Assembly: GCF_024666525.1 (NCBI RefSeq)
Contig: NZ_CP088294.1
Coordinates: 1,302,001 to 1,366,000, forward strand
From: Pseudomonas sp. J452
Lineage (GTDB): Bacteria; Pseudomonadota; Gammaproteobacteria; Pseudomonadales; Pseudomonadaceae
Length of the DNA stretch: 64,000 nt
Direction: 5' to 3'
Shown: positions 57,977 to 64,000 of the stretch, one piece after another
How positions within the stretch are numbered: position 1 is the first letter of the stretch
Layout of the letters: the number at the start of each line of letters is the position of its first letter
The notes under the pieces: model-generated
The model's input: the letters and a program-made list of their open reading frames with translations, nothing else
Database searches by the model: none
Told to the model about the DNA's origin: nothing
Position numbers and translations under genes: made by a program

Positions 57977-58873
57977 ATGCTAGGGCGTTCATTTCTCTTC
58001 TGCGCAGCGTTGCTGGCGGCTACCCAGGCCAGCGCACTGACCATCTACAAATACGTCGATGCCAACGGCGTGGTTACCTATAGCGACAAGGCCGTGGCCG
58101 GCGCTCAGGTGTTCGTGTTCCGCGATCGCATGATCGAGCGCCTGGACAACCTGGTGAAGCTGGAAACCAAGAAGCACGACGCCGGCGAAACCCTGCTGAT
58201 CCGCAATGACCTCTACGCCCCGGTAGAGATCGAGCTGAGCCTGAACAAGGTGGTCAATGCCACGGGCGCACCGGAACAGCCGATCCGCTGGGTGCTGCCA
58301 CCGCGCAGCAAGATCCGCCTGGCCACCCTGGCGCCCCTCGACGCCGCTAAACCGATGAGCTACAAGCCGCGCCTGCGCTACGCCATGGGCGACCCACGGC
58401 TGCAGCCGCTGCTCTATCGCTACCCGCTGCCCTGGCGTGGTGGGCCGTTCAAGCTGACCCAGGGCGCCAACGGCAAGTACAGCCACTTCACACCGCGCGG
58501 GCGCTATGCCCTGGATATCGCCATGCCGCAGGGCACGCCGATCGTCGCCGCGCGTGGCGGGGTGGTGGTGAAAACCGAGAACCAGCAGAGCGGGCGCGGC
58601 AACAACCCGTCCGGCAACTTCGTGCGCATCCTGCATGACGACGGCACCATGGGCGTCTACCTGCACCTGCTGCGCGGTTCGGTAAGCGTGCAGGAGGGCC
58701 AGCGGGTCGAAACCGGCAGCCACCTGGCGAACTCCGGCAACACCGGCAACAGCACCGGCCCGCACCTGCACTTCGTGGTGCAGCGCAATGTCGGCCTGGC
58801 CCTGGAATCGATTCCGTTCAACTTCGCCCAACCGGTCGACAGCCTGCCCAACTTCGCCGTGGGCGGCGAGTAG
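57977..58873 (+). CDS. M23-family (LytM-type) peptidase with DUF4124-like start
   Basis: The 298-residue exported protein has a signal peptide (about 1-20, ending TQASA), a DUF4124-like segment (IYKYVDANGVVTYSD) and a C-terminal M23 peptidase domain (about 160-280; YALDIAMPQGTPIVA metal Asp, GPHLHFV metal/catalytic His pair). It likely acts on peptidoglycan. Its last 78 bases are copied at 61229-61309. Confidence 0.9.
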   Translation: MLGRSFLFCAALLAATQASALTIYKYVDANGVVTYSDKAVAGAQVFVFRDRMIERLDNLVKLETKKHDAGETLLIRNDLYAPVEIELSLNKVVNATGAPEQPIRWVLPPRSKIRLATLAPLDAAKPMSYKPRLRYAMGDPRLQPLLYRYPLPWRGGPFKLTQGANGKYSHFTPRGRYALDIAMPQGTPIVAARGGVVVKTENQQSGRGNNPSGNFVRILHDDGTMGVYLHLLRGSVSVQEGQRVETGSHLANSGNTGNSTGPHLHFVVQRNVGLALESIPFNFAQPVDSLPNFAVGGE

Positions 58874-58967
58874 TCGGACTGGCGCGCTGCTCGATTTGCG
58901 GCAATGCTGGAGGTTGGCGCTTGCAGTCCCCCGAGAGTGGCGCCGAGTCGAGGAAGCCAATCTGCTC

Positions 58968-60800
58968 ATGCGCCTGTTGAGTCTGCTGTTCTGCCTGCTG
59001 GCTACGCTGAGTTGCGTAGCTGCCCCACTCGAACTCACCGACGACCGCCCGGCGGTGCGCCTGACCGCCCAGTTGGAGTACCTGCTGCCCAGTCAGGAGC
59101 TGGACTTTGTCGGCGCCAGTCAGGCCAAAGGCTGGCGCCCCTTGGATGGCGCTTCATCGAGTCTCGGTTTCAAGACTGGAACGATGTGGATGCGTCTGGC
59201 TGTGGACAATCGCTCGTCGCAAAGCGACTGGCGCCTGTTGCTGGAGTGGCCGGTTCTCGATCTGATCGAACTGCGTACCTTCGACCCGGCCAGCGGCCGC
59301 TGGGGTCCGCTATTTGCAGCGGGGGACCATTTGCCGTTGGACGCCTGGCCCGAGCGCAGCCGACAGCCGCTGTTCCCCCTGCTGCTCGCCCCCGGCGAGG
59401 GGCGCTGGATCTACCTGCGTCTGCACAGCGAGGAGATCCTGGTGGCGCCCATGCAACTGCTCACGGCTGAGGCCTTCCAGCGCCAGGAACTGACGCAGCG
59501 CACCCTGTTCGGGTTGTTCTTCGGGGCGATGCTGGCCGTGCTGCTGTACAACGCCAACCTCTATCTGTTCGCCGGCGGCAGCAGCCATGTCTGGTACAGC
59601 CTCTATCTGCTTGGGGTGGTGGTCTACGAACTGAGTCTGAGCGGTTTCGGCGTGCTCCATCTGTGGCCGCAGTTGGGGCGTCCGGCGGGGCTGATCTACT
59701 TCGCCTCGGCGAGCTTGAGCTTTCTGGCCGCGACCCTGTTCATGCGCAGCTTCCTGCGCATTCCGCAGTACGGCGGTTGGGTGTTGTGGGCCAACAACCT
59801 GCTGCTGGTCTACTGGGGCGTGGTTCTGGTGCTGTTGCTAGTGCTGCAGCGCCCACAATTGCTGCACAGTCTCGGCGTCTTCCCGGTGGCACTGCTGTAC
59901 TGCCTGGTGACTCTGGCCACGGCCTTCAGCCTGTGGCGTCGCGGCAATCGTTCGGCGCGGCTGTTCGCTGCTGCCTGGGGGTTCCTGATCATCTGCACGA
60001 CTGTGCATGTGGCGGCCCTGCTGGGCATGCTGCCGGTGAACGTGCTGACTCTGCACATCCAGACGTTCGGCTTCTTCGCCGAGTTTATCCTGCTCTCGGT
60101 CGCGCTGGTCGACCGCGTCAATGGCGAGCGGGCGGCGCGCATGGCGGCGCAGAACGAACTGATCGGCGAGCGCGAGGCGCGTCTGGCCAGCCAGCAGCAG
60201 CTGCTAGACGAACAGGCCCGGCTCAACGAGGAACTGGAGCTCAGGGTGCAGGCGCGCACCGTCGAGCTGCAGCAGTCGACGCGAGAACTGGCCGAGGCCA
60301 ATTCCGTGCTGACCCGCCTGAGCAACACCGACGCGCTGACTCAACTGGCCAACCGACGTCACTGCGACCAGCAGTTGGCACAGCAGGACAACATCCGGCT
60401 GGCGGTGCTGGTGCTCGATATCGACCACTTCAAGCGGATCAACGATGGTTACGGCCATCCCTTCGGCGACCGCTGCATCGCCGCCGTGGCCGAGGTGCTG
60501 CGTGGCGGCGCGCGGCGTACCGGCGACTTGGCCGCGCGCTATGGCGGCGAGGAGTTCTTGCTGGTGCTGAGTGACGTCGACCTGGCCGGCGCGACGGCCA
60601 TGGCCGAGCGCATCCGCGCCGAGGTGGCGGCGCTCGACTTGCAGCAGCGTGGCGTTAGCGTTTCGCTGAGCGTGAGCATCGGCCTGGTTCACCACGATGG
60701 CCAGGCGCCGTTGCGCATGCAGGCGCTGATCGATGCCGCGGATCAGGCGCTGTACGCGGCCAAGGAGAGTGGGCGCAATCGGGTGTGCATCGCCAACTGA
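58968..60800 (+). CDS. 7TMR-DISM diguanylate cyclase
   Basis: The 610-residue membrane protein has a signal peptide (about 1-20), a 7TMR-DISMED2 periplasmic domain (about 25-165), a seven-helix DISM membrane part (about 180-395), a coiled coil and a C-terminal GGDEF domain. The active site is RYGGEEFLL (about 524-532) and the inhibitory site RTGD lies 5 residues before GGEEF, so it should make c-di-GMP under product control. It lies between the intact M23 gene and the corC/M23 scar. Confidence 0.92.
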   Translation: MRLLSLLFCLLATLSCVAAPLELTDDRPAVRLTAQLEYLLPSQELDFVGASQAKGWRPLDGASSSLGFKTGTMWMRLAVDNRSSQSDWRLLLEWPVLDLIELRTFDPASGRWGPLFAAGDHLPLDAWPERSRQPLFPLLLAPGEGRWIYLRLHSEEILVAPMQLLTAEAFQRQELTQRTLFGLFFGAMLAVLLYNANLYLFAGGSSHVWYSLYLLGVVVYELSLSGFGVLHLWPQLGRPAGLIYFASASLSFLAATLFMRSFLRIPQYGGWVLWANNLLLVYWGVVLVLLLVLQRPQLLHSLGVFPVALLYCLVTLATAFSLWRRGNRSARLFAAAWGFLIICTTVHVAALLGMLPVNVLTLHIQTFGFFAEFILLSVALVDRVNGERAARMAAQNELIGEREARLASQQQLLDEQARLNEELELRVQARTVELQQSTRELAEANSVLTRLSNTDALTQLANRRHCDQQLAQQDNIRLAVLVLDIDHFKRINDGYGHPFGDRCIAAVAEVLRGGARRTGDLAARYGGEEFLLVLSDVDLAGATAMAERIRAEVAALDLQQRGVSVSLSVSIGLVHHDGQAPLRMQALIDAADQALYAAKESGRNRVCIAN

Positions 60801-60902
60801 CCCTTGGTTGGTGTGCGGCGCCGTCCGGGCCAAGGTGGCCTGACTGCAGAAAGCACTACGCCGCAGGATCGCTGCGGCGTAGGAGTGGGACGGTTCGGCG
60901 CG

Positions 60903-61228
60903 TCAGTCCAGTTTCAGCACTTTGGCCAGGACGATCTTCGGGCCCCTCATCTTCTTGACGATGATGCGCAGGCCCTCGGTTTCCAGCTCCTCTTCCGGCA
61001 CGCGGTTGAGGCTCTCGTAGACCAGAGCCCGGCCAGGGTCTCGGCCTCGATATGGTCGATGCCGAGCAGGCGCTCGATTTTGAACAGCGGGGTGTCGCCG
61101 CGCACCAGCAGCTTGCCCGGCTGGTAGGCGAGGATGGCGCGCTTGGCCTTGTGGTGTTCGTCCTGGATATCGCCGACCAGGGCTTCCAGCACGTCTTCCA
61201 TGGTCAGGAAGCCGATCACCTTGCCGTC
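60903..61228 (-). pseudogene. Broken 3' end of a corC-like gene
   Basis: It matches the 3' end of the intact gene at 63070-63410 at roughly 90% with several short indels (two 6-base losses and a 2-base gain) that break the frame. It retains part of the second CBS domain (DGKVIGFLTMEDVLEALVGD) and the C-terminal CorC_HlyC region. It ends where M23 sequence begins. Confidence 0.9.
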
Positions 61229-61309
61229 GGCCTGGCCCTGGAATCGATTCCGTTCAACTTCGCCCAACCGGTCGACAGCCTGCCCAACTTCGCCGTCGGC
61301 GGCGAGTGA
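61229..61309 (+). pseudogene. Broken 3' end of the M23 peptidase gene
   Basis: The last 26 codons of the intact peptidase gene (LALESIPFNFAQPVDSL) are repeated with one internal base change and a different stop codon. It joins the corC fragment through the shared bases GTCGGCCT. From 61310 to 61495 I see no gene. Confidence 0.93.
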
Positions 61310-61495
61310 GCAACGCCAGGCTGTCGGTTGTCGATTCGGGGTGAACAGGCTTTAGGCGCAGTCTTATCGACCCCGTCATGGGTGCGTTCTGCACCTTGGG
61401 TCCCACCTGTCAGCTCACGCAGCCGCCGACCCCGCCAGCCGGAGTTAGCCGCTGCCCTGCTCAGCGAGCGGGCAGCGGCTCGTGCCTCTCTCGCC

Positions 61496-62614
61496 CTACT
61501 GCAACTTGCGCAGGATGAAGTTGGTGAGGCTTTCCTCGGTGCTGGCTATCTTCAGCGCCGGCACTATGAACCCAGCCTTCAGCCCGACTGCCCGGGCCTG
61601 ATCACGCAGGGTGCGGGCATGGTAGGGGTGGTGGTAGAGGATGCCGGTGCTGGTCGGTGCCGTGACCGGTACGCCGTCGGTGGCGACCCAGATCTCCGGG
61701 TCGCCGGCGTCCATCATGTGCAGGAAGTCCACTTCCTGGCGGTAGGCCACGGTGCTGGAGCGGTACAGATCGGCCGTGCTGCGGACGCCGTAGAAGTTTG
61801 GCCCGCTGCTGCCCATATCCTCCACCGACCAGTTGTACTGGGCGAACACCTGCTCCCAACCGATGACATCCATGGTGGATTGAGTCTGGCTCGCCGCCGC
61901 GCCGCGAACGCGGGTGGACTGCTGCTCCACCGGGTCGGTACTGCTGAGGTTGGCCATGTCGTCGTGGAAGGCCAGCCACAGCGCGATGCTGGCGCCGGCG
62001 GAGCTGCCGAGCAGTACCACGCGCTGCGGGTCGATGTTGTAGCGCGTGTCCTGCTTCAGGTACTGCAGCGCACGCTGGGCGCCGCGCAACGACTTGATCA
62101 GGCCCACCGTCTCGCCGCTCTTGCTGATCAGCGGATAGTTGATGCTGGCGAATGCGGCGCCTTTGGCCAGCAGGGCCTTGATCAGCTTCTGGTTGCTACT
62201 GCTGTAGGCGTCTTCCTTGGCGCCGGAGGAGAAACCGCCGCCGTGAATGAAGATCGCCAGCGGCGTGCGCGTCTTGCTGTTGTAGGCGCTCTTGGGCAGG
62301 AAGATGTCGAAGCGGTGACGGGTATCTGCACCGTAGGCAGCGTTCTTCACGAAGTAGGCGTTGTTGCCGTCCAGGGTGAAGGGTGGGGTGCTGGTTGGCA
62401 GGGTGCTGCTCGACACGCTGGGCGCTTCGGCTGGTGGCGGGCTCTCTGCAGCGTCCCGGTTCAGGCGTTCCTCCAGCAGCTCGCGCAGGCGCTGGGAGGT
62501 GTCGGATGCGGCAGAGGCTGAAGGTGTGGCGAGTGTGGCGCCGAGTAGAGTGAGCAGGGCGGCACAGGTGGCGCGGCGAAGGCGGTGCGCAGGGTGACGA
62601 ACAGTGTGGGTCAT
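61496..62614 (-). CDS. Exported alpha/beta hydrolase (HSL/carboxylesterase type)
   Basis: The 372-residue protein has a signal peptide (about 1-36, ending PSASAA), a Ser/Pro linker, and the esterase motifs FIHGGGF (oxyanion) and LLGSSAGAS (nucleophile Ser), Asp in DGVPVTAPT and His in YHHPYHA. The substrate is unknown. ATG 62614 was chosen; a TTG at 62644 is possible. It lies between the scar and the intact corC-like gene. Confidence 0.85.
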   Translation of the reverse strand: MTHTVRHPAHRLRRATCAALLTLLGATLATPSASAASDTSQRLRELLEERLNRDAAESPPPAEAPSVSSSTLPTSTPPFTLDGNNAYFVKNAAYGADTRHRFDIFLPKSAYNSKTRTPLAIFIHGGGFSSGAKEDAYSSSNQKLIKALLAKGAAFASINYPLISKSGETVGLIKSLRGAQRALQYLKQDTRYNIDPQRVVLLGSSAGASIALWLAFHDDMANLSSTDPVEQQSTRVRGAAASQTQSTMDVIGWEQVFAQYNWSVEDMGSSGPNFYGVRSTADLYRSSTVAYRQEVDFLHMMDAGDPEIWVATDGVPVTAPTSTGILYHHPYHARTLRDQARAVGLKAGFIVPALKIASTEESLTNFILRKLQ

Positions 62615-63069
62615 GACGGTCTCGGTATTCTGAGAACCGCTCAATCGAGGTACATCTCTTCCACGAGTTGCGACTGCATCCAGGCTGATACTTCGAAGCG
62701 GCTGGGCTTAAGGAATGTCCGGCGAACCCGGACGGGGCGCAGTGTGGGTGTATCAGGGAGTGAAGAAAAGGGCGCAGGCCGCATATTTTTAGCGTCAAAA
62801 TTCAGTTATTTCGCAACTTTATAGTCCAGAAAGTGCCATTACTGGCGCATTGCCGGCAGAGCGCAGCGACTGCTGTTTCGACTTATGCCAAATGGTTATT
62901 GGCGTTTTGGCGGCATAAATTTGACGAAATCGGAATTCCGCATCCGTTCTGCCTGCTTCTTGTACAGGCAGCTAACGGACAGGCGGTAGTCAATGCGCGG
63001 CCATACCCTGAGCGGCGGCATGCTCAACGGCTCGAGCTGCCGCCGATTGACCTCGCGCCGTGGCGGCGC
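62615..63069. other. Intergenic region with AT-rich dyad, no gene seen
   Basis: It is AT-richer than its surroundings, suggestive of promoter DNA or an insertion. A nested dyad (TTATGCC...GGCATAA, with inner GCCAAA...TTTGGC) spans 62883-62918. No coding frame stands out. Confidence 0.5.
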
Positions 63070-64000
63070 TCAGTCCAGTTTCAGCACCTTGGCCAGGACG
63101 ATCTTCGGGCCCTTCATCTTCTTGACGATGATGCGCAGGCCTTCGGTCTCCAGCACCTCTTCCTCTTCCGGCACCCGGTTGAGGCTCTCGTAGACCAGCC
63201 CAGCCAGGGTTTCCGCCTCGATATGGTCGAGGTCGATGCCGAGCAGGCGTTCGATCTTGAACAGCGGGGTGTCGCCGCGCACCAGCAGCTTGCCCGGCTG
63301 GTAGGCGAGGATGCCGCGTTCGGCCTTGTGGTGTTCGTCCTGGATATCGCCGACCAGGGCCTCCAGCACGTCTTCCATGGTCAGGAAGCCGATCACCTTG
63401 CCATCAGCCTCCTCGACCAGGGCGAAATGCGCGCCACCCTGGCGGAACTGTTCCAGCAGGCTGGACAGCGGCATGTGCTTGGTCACCCGCTCCAGCGGGT
63501 GCAGCAACTCGACGAGCTTGAACTTGGACGGCAGCATTTCCAGCAACGACAGCTGCAGCAGCAGGTCCTTGATATGCAGCAGGCCGATGAAGTGGCCGGC
63601 TTCCTCGTCGTACACCGGGAAGCGGCTGTACTTGTGGCGGCGGAACAGGCTGAACACTTCATCCAGCTGGGCGTCGCTGTTGAGGTAGACCAGGTCTTCA
63701 CGCGAGTTGGCCCAGTCGACCACTTCCAGTTCGCCCATTTCCACGGCCGAGGCCAGTACACGCATGTCCTGGTCGCTGGGGTCGCTGGCGCGGCTGGAGT
63801 GGAGGATCAGTTTGAGCTCGTCGCGGCTGTAGTGATGCTCGTGGTGTGGCCCCGGCTCGCCCTGGCCGGCAAAGCGCAGGATGGCGTTGGCGCTGGCGTT
63901 GAGCAGGAAGATCGCCGGGTACATGGCCCAGTAGAACAGGTACAGCGGCACGGCCGTCCACAGCGACAGCAGTTCCGGCTTGCGGATCGCCCAGGACTTC
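63070..64000 (-). CDS. CNNM/CorC-type (hemolysin C family) CBS protein, N-terminus beyond window
   Basis: The frame is open through the right edge (about 309 codons visible). It has the end of a DUF21 membrane domain (WTAVPLYLFYWAMYPAIF), a CBS pair (about SREDLVYLNSDAQL to GFLTMEDVLEALVGDI) and a C-terminal CorC_HlyC domain (GDTPLFKIERLLGID to KVLKLD). Such proteins are linked to Mg2+/Co2+ export or envelope stress. The 3' end is copied at 60903-61228. Confidence 0.9.
   Translation of the reverse strand, partial: KSWAIRKPELLSLWTAVPLYLFYWAMYPAIFLLNASANAILRFAGQGEPGPHHEHHYSRDELKLILHSSRASDPSDQDMRVLASAVEMGELEVVDWANSREDLVYLNSDAQLDEVFSLFRRHKYSRFPVYDEEAGHFIGLLHIKDLLLQLSLLEMLPSKFKLVELLHPLERVTKHMPLSSLLEQFRQGGAHFALVEEADGKVIGFLTMEDVLEALVGDIQDEHHKAERGILAYQPGKLLVRGDTPLFKIERLLGIDLDHIEAETLAGLVYESLNRVPEEEEVLETEGLRIIVKKMKGPKIVLAKVLKLD

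Overview
The window is high-GC chromosomal DNA from a Pseudomonas (Gammaproteobacteria). Gene content and order resemble, from memory, several separate blocks of the P. aeruginosa chromosome: zwf/RpiR/pycR/pycAB, aspA/lysR, purEK, aatJQMP-aauSR and pstSCAB-phoU. It also carries Pseudomonas-type REP palindromes, sigma-54 promoters and Pho boxes. I see no rRNA, tRNA, CRISPR array, prophage or intact insertion sequence.

Layout. (1) 1-7,000: a type VI secretion (T6SS) cargo island on the minus strand, hcp > vgrG > DUF4123 adaptor > a large LysM protein that runs off the left edge. It has a sigma-54-like promoter and three 20-bp dyads upstream of hcp. (2) 7,000-14,400: central carbon metabolism, with zwf, a divergent HexR/RpiR regulator, pycR and the two-subunit pyruvate carboxylase pycAB. 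(3) 14,400-21,700: a DUF1127 protein, threonine aldolase followed by a MITE-like element, acetylpolyamine amidohydrolase with a polyamine-binding protein, glutaminase, GNAT and asparaginase. (4) 21,900-31,300: two nearly identical AGCS sodium/amino-acid symporter genes around an XRE regulator, a lipoprotein and aspA. The second symporter and a solute-binding protein sit between aspA and its presumed LysR regulator, flanked by broken copies of the aspA-lysR junction. (5) 31,300-34,100: thioesterase, hydrolase and a frameshifted GlxA-type regulator. (6) 34,100-41,100: the acidic amino acid uptake system aatJ-aatQMP with its two-component system AauSR, a sigma-54-like promoter and two AauR-type operator dyads. 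(7) 41,200-49,700: a solute-binding protein, purEK with a terminator-like leader, DUF3299, a mutarotase, kup, a thioesterase and an MFS carrier. (8) 49,770-57,800: the Pho regulon genes pstS-pstC-pstA-pstB-phoU, with Pho boxes before pstS and pstC, then a response regulator. (9) 57,800-64,000: an M23 peptidase, a GGDEF protein, a hybrid scar made of corC-like and peptidase gene ends, an esterase and a corC-like gene running off the right edge.

Many genes concern nitrogen and amino acids (glutaminase, asparaginase, aspartase, Glu/Asp uptake, AGCS symporters, polyamines), feeding C4 acids toward the anaplerotic pyruvate carboxylase. The most notable structural features are two loci with the same architecture (A-B'...A'-B, broken gene ends flanking extra genes), a likely gene-conversion tract between the symporter paralogues, a dispersed repeat inserted in frame inside vgrG, and regulatory dyads upstream of sigma-54 promoters.
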